A stretch of DNA of 64,000 nt from Bradyrhizobium sp. sGM-13 (GTDB lineage: Bacteria > Pseudomonadota > Alphaproteobacteria > Rhizobiales > Xanthobacteraceae), in contig NZ_JAGWDK010000022.1 in NCBI RefSeq assembly GCF_018398875.1, positions 62,001 through 126,000 of the forward strand, in the 5' to 3' direction. Each line of letters opens with the position of its first letter. The stretch's first letter is position 1. The notes below the pieces were generated by a model, which saw nothing but the letters and a program-made list of their open reading frames with translations, had not been told where the DNA came from and made no database searches. Both the position numbers and the translations under genes were made by a program. Positions 18,951-27,461 of this stretch are shown piece by piece.

Positions 18951-19155
18951 CAGAGTCCAGATTCATTGTATCCAGAATGTGTTGATAAGACCGTAGATCA
19001 TAAGAAGTTTCGCGCCCGGCGTGCGGATGCGCGCCGCGCGGACCATTGCTAACCATCGAGCGCGATCCCGACGGCATGCGGCGGAAACTTTGGCTTGAAG
19101 TCAGGCTACGGAAAGCACATTTGACAACCGCCCGCTAAACATCGTCAGAGGTGAC

Positions 19156-19692
19156 ATGGCCGTGTCCAACCCGCGCGACTTTCACGCTCCGCAATCGTCC
19201 TACACAAGAGAGGATCTGCTCAAGTCGAGCGAAGGCGGTTATTTCGGCCCGGGCAATGCGCAGCTCCCTGCACCGCCCATGCTGATGATGGACCGGATCA
19301 TCGAGATCAGCTTATACGGCGGCGAATTCGGCAAGGGCCATGTCATCGGCGAGCTCGATATCACGCCGAACCTCTGGTTCTTTGACTATCACTTTGCCGG
19401 CGACCCTGTGATGCCTGGGTGTCTGGGTCTGGATGCCATGTGGCAGATCATCGGCTATTGGCTCGGCTGGTCGGGGTCACCGGGCAAAGGTCGCGCGGTC
19501 GGCGTCGGCGAGGTGAAATTCCGAGGCGACATCAAGCCGGACGTCAAGCGCGTGCGCTACGAGGTCAGCATGCGCCATGTCCGGCGCGGCAAACTGGCTG
19601 TTGGAATTGCGAACGGCCGTGTCTTTGCCGACGACACATGGGTCTATATCGCCAGGGATATGCGGGTCGGACTGATAGCGCCGGCGAGCTGA
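19156..19692 (+). CDS. fabA: FabA-type 3-hydroxyacyl-ACP dehydratase
   Basis: The 178-residue hot-dog protein has the FabA signature FGPGNAQLPAPPML, the catalytic His79 (DYHFAGDPVMPG), Asp93 (CLGLDAMWQ), and the C-terminal RDMRVGL. It is predicted to dehydrate 3-hydroxyacyl-ACP and, if like canonical FabA, to isomerise trans-2 to cis-3-decenoyl-ACP for unsaturated fatty acids. Canonical rhizobial fabA is followed by fabB, but no fabB or fabI is present here, so this may be a paralogue rather than the housekeeping copy. A short GGTG site lies just before the ATG. Confidence 0.85.
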   Translation: MAVSNPRDFHAPQSSYTREDLLKSSEGGYFGPGNAQLPAPPMLMMDRIIEISLYGGEFGKGHVIGELDITPNLWFFDYHFAGDPVMPGCLGLDAMWQIIGYWLGWSGSPGKGRAVGVGEVKFRGDIKPDVKRVRYEVSMRHVRRGKLAVGIANGRVFADDTWVYIARDMRVGLIAPAS

Positions 19693-19854
19693 TACGCAGC
19701 CCAGGAAAGAAGCTGCAAGCGGGCTGCCGTAAATTTCGATCGTATCACTGTCGAGGGTGGCAGTTGGATCGATCGAGTTACCCATCTGGGACGGCGAAGG
19801 TAAATGGATCTTACCCACGCCGCCTGAATTCGTTAACTTCGGAGCGCACCGCCG

Positions 19855-20079
19855 TCAGTTCACCGCGCGGGTTGCGGAGTGGGTTGGCGTATTGCCGGAA
19901 GCGGCCTGACAGAAAGCCTCATAATAGGCTTCCAGCTCCGCTACGGCGCGATGCTCCCATTCCCTGGCTTGCGCCAGCAGAGAACCGCTATGAAGCGGCC
20001 GGAAGGCCGCGGTCTGGCGGTACAACGATGCGATTGTGCGGTAGCGGCGAACGTTTTCCATGATGGCCAGGCCGTTCAT
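19855..20079 (-). CDS. Small conserved hypothetical protein
   Basis: A 74-residue protein whose core reads MENVRRYRTIASLYRQTAAF and then AQAREWEHRAVAELEAYYEAF. It is helical, basic at the start and acidic in the second helix. Similar short proteins seem widespread in Bradyrhizobium, but no function is known to me. The longer open frame to 20253 is not used: the ATG at 20079 has GGGGAG upstream with 9-nt spacing. An internal Met (MENVRR) 6 codons in is an alternative. Confidence 0.6.
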   Translation of the reverse strand: MNGLAIMENVRRYRTIASLYRQTAAFRPLHSGSLLAQAREWEHRAVAELEAYYEAFCQAASGNTPTHSATRAVN

Positions 20080-20323
20080 TGTTTGGATCTCCCCATTCCC
20101 TTTCCCGGGTACGAATTTGCGGTAGAACGATTTTCGATTAGTTAGCGGGACTGGAAGAGAGCGCGTGTGGTTTCCGAACTGTTGATGGCGGGCGCGCAGG
20201 GGATGGACGCGGCTTGCCACGGCAATGCCGCCAGCACCCGCGCCTGCGGACATGCGTGCGGCCGCGCCGCGATAACGCGCAAACTATCTCGATGCCGGAC
20301 AAGTCGGGCCAAGCTCGACCGGT

Positions 20324-20587
20324 TCACTCATTGGCGCGAGCTGCCTGCAGCGAATTGCTGCTTGAGCAGATCACACCTTGCGAACGATCGTTGGCTGAAG
20401 AGAAGGACGCGCTGCTCCCATGCCCTGCGGCCGGGATCAGCAATATGCAGGCACAGTAGGCCAGTCCGATACCGAGAAGTGATGCGGACAAGACCGCGGC
20501 GGCAATCCGCCAGGTAGCCTGCGTTCTCTGCCGTGACGGCGGCGGTCTGCCGACGGCGACGAGCGACATTTGGCTCGAGTTGGACAC
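20324..20587 (-). CDS. Small putative membrane protein
   Basis: The 87-residue reading frame starts at GTG and encodes one strong hydrophobic segment (about residues 27-52, RIAAAVLSASLLGIGLAYC then ACILLIPAAG), followed by a Ser-rich polar tail. It lies 30 bp after the PCuAC-like gene on the same strand, so it may be its co-transcribed partner. An ATG (20569) six codons downstream could be the true start. No family is recognised and the gene is only moderately supported. Confidence 0.45.
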   Translation of the reverse strand: MSNSSQMSLVAVGRPPPSRQRTQATWRIAAAVLSASLLGIGLAYCACILLIPAAGHGSSASFSSANDRSQGVICSSSNSLQAARANE

Positions 20588-20617
20588 GGCTTGGGATCCT
20601 GGCAGAGTGCGACTGCG

Positions 20618-21136
20618 CTAATGGTGCTTGTGCGCGACACCACTGACGCCACTGACGGCGGCCCCGACGTTCTCCTCGACGTTGTAGATGATATCGACGG
20701 GCCCGGCCTTCTCGAACACCAGCGTGCCCTTCACCTTCTGGCCAATCACGAACGGCTCCTTGAGGCCCATCAGCAGGATGCGATAGGCGCCGGGCTTGAG
20801 CTCCACGGTCTTGCCGGGCTTAATCTCAAGACCGTTCGCGAGCGGACGCGTCTTCGCCATACCGTCCACATCGACCACCTCGTGCACCTCGATCTGGCTT
20901 GCCGCGGGCGAGGTGCCGCCGATCAGACGATCCGCAGTCTTTCCCTTGTTGGTGATGGTGAAATAGCCGCCCGCGATATTAGCGTCTTTCGGGGTCGGGC
21001 GCGACCAGGGATGACCGATATCGAGCGCGCCGACCTTGAACTCGTGCGCGCCGGCGCTGGTCGCAATGAGCAAACTCGCTGCGATAAAAATAGCCGCGGT
21101 GACAAATACAAAGATATCTCTGACGACGGTTGTCAT
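20618..21136 (-). CDS. PCuAC-like periplasmic copper chaperone with degenerate metal site
   Basis: The 172-residue protein has a signal peptide (hydrophobic residues 8-27, cleavage after SAGA near residue 30) and a PCuAC/DUF461 fold: VGALDIGHPWSRPTP, GYFTITN, VHEVVDVDGM, GLEIKPGKTVELKPG, LLMGL. Classical members deliver Cu(I) to cytochrome oxidase using an H-x10-M-x21-H-x-M site. Here His85 remains, position +11 is Thr96 with Met93 nearby, and the final H-x-M is R119-I-L. A C-terminal HKHH may offer other ligands. It is divergent from a Met/His-rich outer-membrane protein gene, so a metal-related role stays likely. Confidence 0.8.
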   Translation of the reverse strand: MTTVVRDIFVFVTAAIFIAASLLIATSAGAHEFKVGALDIGHPWSRPTPKDANIAGGYFTITNKGKTADRLIGGTSPAASQIEVHEVVDVDGMAKTRPLANGLEIKPGKTVELKPGAYRILLMGLKEPFVIGQKVKGTLVFEKAGPVDIIYNVEENVGAAVSGVSGVAHKHH

Positions 21137-21478
21137 AATTGGTCCTACTCCGATACGCGCGCTGGACCGTGAAGCGTGTAGAGAATCAATCAGACGCGAT
21201 TACGGCTGGCGCTCGCCGTGATTACGGCCACTGCCGGACGTGATTGCGGCCACTGCGCTGTGACGCGAGCGACCCTGGGCATACAACCAAGCAAACGATT
21301 GCGCCTCTCTCGCCATTCGCCCAACACGCGTCAGCCACACAGAGGTCACGCCGGCGACGGTGCGTTCGCTTTTCCGCTTCGCTTCGGTCGCCAGCCAGCC
21401 GCGCTTCTCGCTAGATCCAGTCAATCTCGCGCCCGATTGCGATGGCTAATCGCCGGACAGTGAGTACAGGGGGCGTAA
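21137..21478. other. Divergent promoter region of the metal-related pair
   Basis: This 342-bp spacer separates the PCuAC-like gene (minus) from the barrel-protein gene (plus). It holds a three-unit 22-bp tandem repeat at 21193-21258. The remainder shows no convincing gene; short open frames in it are Arg/Ser-rich without ribosome sites. The plus-strand gene begins with GTG just after a GGGGG run near 21471. Confidence 0.6.
21193..21258. repeat. Three-unit 22-bp tandem repeat in a divergent promoter
   Basis: Three abutting 22-bp units begin at 21193, 21215 and 21237. Their shared core reads CGTGATTACGGCCACTGC in unit 2, with one mismatch in unit 3 (CGTGATTGCGGCCACTGC); unit 1 is more diverged (CGCGATTACGGCTGG). 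A period of 22 bp is close to two helical turns, so repeated protein sites would face the same side of DNA. Confidence 0.7.
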
Positions 21479-22627
21479 GTGCGTGCATATCTTAGACGGC
21501 CGGCGGCCGGCATCTTTTCATCCATGATACTTTTTCTCACCGCTCCCGCAGAAGCGCATCATCCCGGGGGCGGCGGCAATACCGGCAGCGGCGGGCCCAT
21601 CAACACCATCTCGGCCGACACGCTTTCCGAAGGACTGATCGCCGCATCGATCCGCTACGAGTTCATCCGACTGGGCCAACTCAGCGATGCCGACCTGCTG
21701 GCCGCGGCGAGCCGGGGCACGCACGCGCATTCGATCCGCTCGATCGACAGCGTCTCGCTTTCAGTCGCCTACGGCATCACCAACGACCTGACCGTTGCCG
21801 TTCGCGCGGCCGGCGTGCGGCGCTCGGATATCCGTGAGCCCGGGCATGACATGCTGAGCGGCGGCCATATGGGCATGATGGATGCGAGCGACATGGGCAG
21901 CCTCATGAGCCCCGACGGCATCAACCGGCGCGGCAATTCGGCGGGGTTCGGCGACGTCACCATGCTCGGGCAGTATCGTTTCCACAGTAACGCGCAGAGC
22001 GGGACGTCGGCCGCCGTGCTGTTCGGTTTCAAGGCGCCGACCGGCAGCACCAACCAGCGTGATGCTACCGGTCAACTCTTCCAAGCCCAATTTCAGCCGG
22101 GCTCCGGCTCGTGGGATGGCCTGTTCGGCGCCGCCGTCACCAAGCGTGCTGGCCGCTGGTCGTTCGACGTGAGCGGCCTCTATTACCTGATCAGCACGGG
22201 CACGCAGGACACCAATCTCGGCGACCGCTTCCTGTTCGGGACCGCCGTGTCGTATCGCCTGGTCGGGCCGACCGGCTCGGCGAAAGAGGTGGAGCTGCAT
22301 GAATACTGCATGCAGCCGCGCAACCAGCTACAGGAGCATTGTCTCTATCATGCCAATCACGACCACAGCGACATGAAGAAGACGCCCTACACGCTGGACC
22401 TCGTCCTCGAACTCAATGGCGAGTGGCATGACAAGCAGCGCATCGCCGGCATTCCGGATCCCAATTCGGGCGGCACCACGGTCTATCTCTCGCCCGGCGT
22501 GCGGGTGGGCTTCGATCGCTTCTCCGGCTTCGTCTCCGTCGGCGTGCCGGTCATCAACCAGCACAACGGCATTCAGTCCAAGCCGGATTATCGCGTGCTC
22601 ACGGGGATCGGCGCGCGGCTTAACTAA
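21479..22627 (+). CDS. Outer-membrane beta-barrel (MetA-pathway/transporter-like) with metal-binding-type loops
   Basis: The 382-residue protein has a signal peptide (residues 1-26, ending in PAEA) and then alternating beta-strand patterns (SVSLSVAYGITNDLTVAV; VTMLGQYRF; AVLFGFKAPTG) ending in an aromatic-poor strand GIGARLN. It resembles the MetA-pathway-of-phenol-degradation/transporter barrel family. Two insert loops stand out: residues 121-143 with six Met and two His, and 274-299 with two Cys, five His and two Met. These suggest binding of Cu, Ag, Hg or Zn. The GTG start has GGGGG upstream. It is divergent from the PCuAC-like gene. Confidence 0.75.
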   Translation: MRAYLRRPAAGIFSSMILFLTAPAEAHHPGGGGNTGSGGPINTISADTLSEGLIAASIRYEFIRLGQLSDADLLAAASRGTHAHSIRSIDSVSLSVAYGITNDLTVAVRAAGVRRSDIREPGHDMLSGGHMGMMDASDMGSLMSPDGINRRGNSAGFGDVTMLGQYRFHSNAQSGTSAAVLFGFKAPTGSTNQRDATGQLFQAQFQPGSGSWDGLFGAAVTKRAGRWSFDVSGLYYLISTGTQDTNLGDRFLFGTAVSYRLVGPTGSAKEVELHEYCMQPRNQLQEHCLYHANHDHSDMKKTPYTLDLVLELNGEWHDKQRIAGIPDPNSGGTTVYLSPGVRVGFDRFSGFVSVGVPVINQHNGIQSKPDYRVLTGIGARLN

Positions 22628-22650
22628 TCGCTGAGGTCGCGAGCCGCCGT

Positions 22651-22726
22651 TTGTCCCGGCCATGCACGTCTTTGTTGCTGCAGCATACGAAGACGTGGAT
22701 GCCCGGGACAAGCCCGGGCATGACGA
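22651..22726. repeat. Palindromic intergenic repeat, family D, copy 1
   Basis: The element contains TTGTCCCGGCCATGCACGTC, then ACGTGGATGCCCGGGACAAG and CCCGGGCATGAC. A fuller copy lies at 58371-58453 before recF. It sits between two convergent genes, so it could act as a bidirectional transcript end, though no U-run is present. Confidence 0.75.
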
Positions 22727-22744
22727 CGAAGCTAGCGCCCACTT

Positions 22745-24442
22745 TCACGCGGCCCGAATGTTGCCGAGGAATTTGCCGGTTTCAGTTTTGAGCTGCTCGG
22801 ATTGCGACGTCAGTTGACCGGCGGCATTAAGCACGAGGTTCGCGGCAGCGTCGACTTTGCTCGAAGCTTCGCGCACGCCCGTGATGTTTTGCATCACCTC
22901 TTGGGCGCCTTGCGCCGCCTGCTGCACGCTGCGGGCGATCTCGTTGGTCGCAGCGCCCTGCTCTTCGACGGCGGCCGCAATGGAGCCTGCGATCTCGTTC
23001 ATCTGCCCGATCGTGGTGCCGATCTCACGGATTGCGTTGACCGTCGAACCGGTCGCATCGCGAATTTCCTGGATCTGACTGGTGATTTCGTCGGTAGCTT
23101 TGGCGGTCTGCGACGACAGCGCCTTCACCTCGTTGGCGACGACGGCGAAGCCTCTACCGGCCTCGCCGGCCCGCGCAGCTTCGATGGTCGCGTTCAACGC
23201 CAGCAAATTCGTCTGTCCCGCGATGGTCTGGATCAGCGCCATGACCTCGCCGATCTTTTGCGAGGCCTCGACCAGGCGGCCGACCATGGCCTCCGTCCGG
23301 TTGGCCTGCCCAACTGCATTCTGGGCAATTGACGAAGATTGGGTGACCTGCCGCGCGATCTCCTGGATCGAGGACGACAATTCCTCCGCCGACGCCGCAA
23401 CGGTCTGCACGTTCGACGCCGTCTGCTCGGCGGCGGCTGCGACCTTCGCGCTCTGATCTGTCGTTCCCACTGCAATCGTGGACATCGACGAAGCGGAATT
23501 CTGCAATTCGTCGGCGGCCGTTGCGGTGCCCCGGATCACCCCGCCGATGCTGCGCTCGAATTCGTCGGCGATGCGGGACAGAACCGCTTGCCGCTCCTCG
23601 GCGGAACGCGTCTTCATCGCTTCCTGTTCGGTGCGCAGCCGCGTGGTTTCGACCAGATGATCCTTGAAGATCTGGAGGCTTCGCGCAATCCGGCCGATCT
23701 CGTTGGTCCGGTCGACGAACGGAATCTCGGCAGCAAGGTTGCCCTTGACCAGTTCGTCCATCGCCGAGCAGGTTCTGTTCAGCGGAACGACCATGCCGCG
23801 GCCGAGCCAGAATGCAGAGAAGGCTGCGATTGCCAGTCCGGCCAGCCCGGCGATCCCGGCCCAGATCATCCGACTGAAGACCACCGCGTCGATGTCGTCG
23901 ACATAAACGCCGGCCTGGATGGCGAGAAGCTTGTCGCCTGCGCCAAACGCCCCGACATAGGCGAGCTTACGAACTTCGGCTCCGCCGGCGGAGCGGGGCG
24001 CCAGATACTCGACAAAGCCGCCGCCGGCGCGCGCGGTTCGCACGATGTCCTGGATCAACAGCTTGCCGCTCTTGTCCTTGAACTCCCAGCGGTTGACATT
24101 GATGTATTTCGGATTGACGTGCACATAGGTGACGCCGGCATCGGCGCTTCCCGTGCCGTACACGCCGATGTAGTCGGCGTGTTCACCCCAACGCATGGCG
24201 CCGATCGAAGCAAAGGCCATCTGGCGCGCCCGGTCAGGCTCGATCTTGCCGGCCTTGGCCTCAGCCTCGTACTGGGCGAGGATCTTCGTCGCGGCCTCGA
24301 CAAGATTGCGGACCGTAGTGCGCCGCTCGGCCAGGACCGCATCGCGCAGCACCAGGATCTGCAAGGCGGAGACGGCCAGCAGCACGATCGTCAACGCCGC
24401 AATGACCATCGCAAAGCGCTGATAGACGGTGAGGTTTCGCAT
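22745..24442 (-). CDS. Methyl-accepting chemotaxis protein
   Basis: The 565-residue receptor has a first membrane helix (about residues 9-30), a periplasmic sCache_2-type sensor (to about 188, with YIGVYGTGSADAG and NRWEFKDKSGK), a second helix (about 191-214), HAMP, and a cytoplasmic methyl-accepting coiled coil whose hairpin tip reads EVMALIQTIAGQTNLLALNA. The ATG at 24442 has GGAAAGG upstream and begins MRNLTVYQRF; an upstream ATG at 24520 lacks this. No che genes are close, so it is an orphan receptor. Similar sensors bind short carboxylates. A short dyad TAACCG-A-CGGTTA at 24488-24500 lies in its promoter region. Confidence 0.93.
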   Translation of the reverse strand: MRNLTVYQRFAMVIAALTIVLLAVSALQILVLRDAVLAERRTTVRNLVEAATKILAQYEAEAKAGKIEPDRARQMAFASIGAMRWGEHADYIGVYGTGSADAGVTYVHVNPKYINVNRWEFKDKSGKLLIQDIVRTARAGGGFVEYLAPRSAGGAEVRKLAYVGAFGAGDKLLAIQAGVYVDDIDAVVFSRMIWAGIAGLAGLAIAAFSAFWLGRGMVVPLNRTCSAMDELVKGNLAAEIPFVDRTNEIGRIARSLQIFKDHLVETTRLRTEQEAMKTRSAEERQAVLSRIADEFERSIGGVIRGTATAADELQNSASSMSTIAVGTTDQSAKVAAAAEQTASNVQTVAASAEELSSSIQEIARQVTQSSSIAQNAVGQANRTEAMVGRLVEASQKIGEVMALIQTIAGQTNLLALNATIEAARAGEAGRGFAVVANEVKALSSQTAKATDEITSQIQEIRDATGSTVNAIREIGTTIGQMNEIAGSIAAAVEEQGAATNEIARSVQQAAQGAQEVMQNITGVREASSKVDAAANLVLNAAGQLTSQSEQLKTETGKFLGNIRAA

Positions 24443-24700
24443 CCGCTTGCCTTTCCTGTCGGTTGCGAATGCGTAGCAACACAACGTTAACCGACGGTTA
24501 TCGGCGGATCCTTCCGGCATGACGCCCGGCTTTGTGCGTCAGCTTCAGGGTGAGCAAGCCGCCACGCCGCACCGCTGCCAAATCGCGCTTGAAATCATCA
24601 CGCCAGGGCGACACAATGCCGCCTGTTCCTTCATCAACCGTAATGCGCCAGTGTATCAGCGCACCCTGACCGGGGCATGGTGCGGCAAGAGTGTCTCATA

Positions 24701-25018
24701 ATGGCTGAAGCCGATCTCGACGTCGTCATCCGGCAAATCGCAAAAGCGCAGAACAAGAGCCTGATGGCAGCCGTGAAGAAACGGCGCGACCAGATCATGG
24801 CCCGCGCGGCCAAGGCAAAGGACAAGGAGACGCGGGACCAATTCCGGCTGATTGCCAAGAGCACGATGGAACTCGGTACGGCCGCAGCCAAGCGGCTGCA
24901 AAACTCTGCGCAAAATACTGCCGATAGTTACGCGCGGGCGATCAGGAACGCGGCCGAGGAAGCGGCGGCGGCGAAGGCAGCGAAGAAGCCTTCGAAAAAG
25001 GCTCCGAAGGACTCCTAG
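24701..25018 (+). CDS. Basic Ala/Lys-rich hypothetical protein
   Basis: The 105-residue protein is almost all helical and strongly basic, beginning MAEADLDVVIRQIAKAQNK, with a Lys/Ala tail (AAKAAKKPSKKAPKDS) reminiscent of histone-H1-like or phasin-like tails. The region between holds KSTMELGTAAAKRLQN. No family is recognised; nucleic-acid or polyanion binding is only a guess from charge. A start at 24677 would add eight residues, but 24701 gives the more natural N-terminus. Ribosome site is weak. Confidence 0.5.
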   Translation: MAEADLDVVIRQIAKAQNKSLMAAVKKRRDQIMARAAKAKDKETRDQFRLIAKSTMELGTAAAKRLQNSAQNTADSYARAIRNAAEEAAAAKAAKKPSKKAPKDS

Positions 25019-25138
25019 CCGCAATCAGCGGCGAGCAGCGCCTTCCGATGCGCCTCGTCGCACCAGCCACAACAGCAACCGTGTCAGCCAAAGCGCTCAC
25101 GGACCTGCTCCCTGTTCGAGTTGGCCACCGGGAAATAT

Positions 25139-25369
25139 CTAACCGATCGCGCGGTAGTAGCTGCCGGCGTTGCCGAGCAGAAGCGATCCTGGCACGAGCG
25201 TCGCGGCTCCAACCTTCGTCCGGTACTGAAAGCTTCCCTGCGCAACTGGCAAGATTGCCGTTCCGGCATGCTGCTCGACGAAAGAGTGGTCGTGCGGCGC
25301 GTAGTCGCAGAGCACGTCACGCACGCTCCAACCCGGGCCAGACGCCAACACCTCAATCTTGAGTGCCAC
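25139..25369 (-). pseudogene. Truncated AraC-family regulator (N-terminal remnant)
   Basis: A GTG start at 25369 opens a 76-residue frame that begins MALKIEVLASGPGWSVRDV and continues with HAGTAILPVAQGSFQYRT and LVPGSLLLGNAGSYY before stopping. This is the start of the cupin-like N-terminal domain of a common AraC-type regulator family, whose members run to about 280-300 residues with two helix-turn-helix motifs. Neither HTH is found further along in any frame of the minus strand (down to the next gene at about 25020), so the 3' three quarters have been deleted. Confidence 0.65.
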
Positions 25370-25647
25370 AACGCCAGAACGACCAATTCGGTCTCAGGTT
25401 CTCCAACAGAGCGGGCAACGGGCTGTTCCGGCCAGCCAGATCAGATTTAGCAATTTTTCCCAAGCGAAAACCGGCGCCGCGCCACATCTTCAGGGGTGAT
25501 CCGGATCCCGTCCAGGCATGCACTTCAGTTTCGCGGCACCGGACCGTGACAGTGAGCAAGTTCCATGCGGCGACCTTTGTGCTTGATCCCGACGGAATAT
25601 CGGATCGAGGCCCACTGCGAAGCCGATCGTTAGAGTCAGAGGAGTTT

Positions 25648-26220
25648 ATGATGACATCTGCGCATACCACAAATGCTCAAGCGCCAAGCTCGCTTACCAC
25701 GTCATTTCCTCGCGTGCTCCACGCCGATGGCCCGGATCCAGAGCGCAAGGCCAAGCTAGAACTGTATTCATGGCTCGTCGGTCAGTGGGAGATGGACGTC
25801 ACTACAATACTTGAGGACGGGTCCACCCACGCCGGTCGCGGCGAGATTCACGCCGGCTGGATACTGCAAGGCCGCGCCATACAGGACGTTTGGATGATCC
25901 CGCGCCTCAACCAACGGCGCCCTGGTATTGAGCAGCTCCCCGGGGCAGGAAATTGGTACGGAACGACGCTTCGCATCTACGATCCGAATCTCGATGCTTG
26001 GCACATTCTATGGAATGACCCTGCGACCAATGTTTTCACGCAACAGACCGGCCGCGCAAGAGACCGAGATATTGTGCAGGAAGGCCCGGATCCACGAGGC
26101 GGCTCGATGCGCTGGACCTTTTCCGAAATTGAACCGACGGCTTTTCATTGGACGGCGGAGCGGAGTTTGGACAACGAAAACTGGCGGAAGGAAGTCGACA
26201 TTCGTGCGCGCCGCATGTGA
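25648..26220 (+). CDS. Hypothetical protein (DUF1579-like)
   Basis: The 190-residue cytosolic protein has a Trp-rich beta-sheet pattern: YSWLVGQWEMDVTTILEDGS, GRGEIHAGWILQGRAIQDVW, WYGTTLRIYDPNLDAWHILW, and a RWTFSEIEPTAFHWTAERS strand. This layout resembles lipocalin-like DUF1579 proteins that measure and modify a small ligand, but no active site is recognised. GGAG lies 4 nt before the first of two adjacent ATGs (25648, 25651). Its stop lies 43 bp before the damaged MFS gene, so the two may once have been one operon. Confidence 0.7.
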   Translation: MMTSAHTTNAQAPSSLTTSFPRVLHADGPDPERKAKLELYSWLVGQWEMDVTTILEDGSTHAGRGEIHAGWILQGRAIQDVWMIPRLNQRRPGIEQLPGAGNWYGTTLRIYDPNLDAWHILWNDPATNVFTQQTGRARDRDIVQEGPDPRGGSMRWTFSEIEPTAFHWTAERSLDNENWRKEVDIRARRM

Positions 26221-26263
26221 GTGGCTGCCGGCAGCGACGACACCGAAGCTTACGGGAGGTCGT

Positions 26264-27432
26264 GTGCGCAGAACCCAATCCACGGCAGCTCTTGCATTCG
26301 GCTACTTCGTTGTGGGGGTCGGCGCTTTCGCGGTGACCGGTCTGCCCAACGAGATCGCGCTGGAGCTTGGGACGTCGGTCGCAGGTGCGGGACAGTTGAT
26401 GTCCGCCTATTCGCTTGCGCTCGCGGTCGGGGCGCCGCCGCTGATATCTCTCACGAGGCGGTTCGGTCGGCGGGACTTGATTGCGGCGGGACTTGTCTTG
26501 TTTGGAGTCCTGCAGTTTGCCGCGGCGGTGGCGCCGACCTACAGCACACTTGCAGCGGCGCGCATATTTGCAGGCCTCGCTGCCGCGATCGTCACTCCAC
26601 ACTCGATCGCTGCCGCCGGACTTGCAGCTCCGCCCGGACAGAGCGGCAGAGCCATCGCCACGATGTTTCTTGGGTTCACGCTCTCGATCGTGATTGGGAT
26701 ACCTGCAGGAAACGCGCTCGGAGCGGTTCTTGGCTGGCGCGTAACGCTGGGCCTTATCGGCGCAATGTCGTTCGCGAGCGCGGTGTGGGTCGCGCTCACG
26801 GTGTCAGCCAGACTGCCGAATACGCCGGTAGACTGGAACGCATGGCGGCCTTTGGCGCGCAATGCAAGATTTCTATGGTTGTTGCTGACCACGGTTCTCC
26901 AGTGTGCAGGCCAATTTACACTCTATACCTACCTTGCTCCCGGCCTCAGGGACAGCCTGGGCATTGATGCGGCGGGAATCGGCCTTCTGTTTGGCTGGTT
27001 CGGGGTAGCGGGGCTTGCTGGCAATTACTTCGCGAGCCGCGTGATAGATCGCATTGGCGCTGGACGTGTGGTTGGCGCTTGCCTTGTCCTCATGATTGCA
27101 GCATTTGCCATGTGGCCCATGGCATACGGCTCGCTGGTGACTACGATGCTGGCGATCGCGATCTGGGGGCTTGGCGGCTTCGCTATTCATCCGTCTCAGC
27201 AGGCGCGGCTGGTGCTCCTGTCGCCGGAAATGGCTTCAGCCTCCGCAGCATTGAAGCTGTCCGCCACGTATCTCGGGCAAATGTTCGGCAGCGCCTTCGG
27301 TGGCAGCCTGATCATTTGGTTCGGCCCGAATGCGCTCGCTTGGGGAGGACTGCTCTGCTTGTTGCTGCGATTGGAGCAGCATTTGCCGCTGGCCAACGGC
27401 CCGCGGCAAGAGATAACGTTGAGCAAGCCTAG
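26264..27432 (+). pseudogene. MFS transporter with C-terminal frameshift
   Basis: From a GTG preceded by GGGAGG, the frame encodes about 11 helices of an MFS permease (for example FGYFVVGVGAFAVTGLP, then SLTRRFGRRDLIAAG as motif A). Near 27356 the frame leaves the expected track: it reads WGGLLCLLLRLEQHL and runs on about 120 Arg/Pro/Ser-rich residues to 27787, antisense to the racemase gene. Shifting one frame gives LLVAAIGAAFAAGQRPAARD and a stop at 27430-27432, a normal last helix and tail. A single indel therefore best explains the locus. It could be a real mutation or a sequencing error. Confidence 0.7.
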
Positions 27433-27461
27433 CCGAAAAGACGCCAAACGAGGAAAGAAGC

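Noticed and set aside
21200..21424. 74-residue minus-strand frame in the metal-gene spacer
   Set aside because: Runs through the 22-bp tandem repeat and has no ribosome site.
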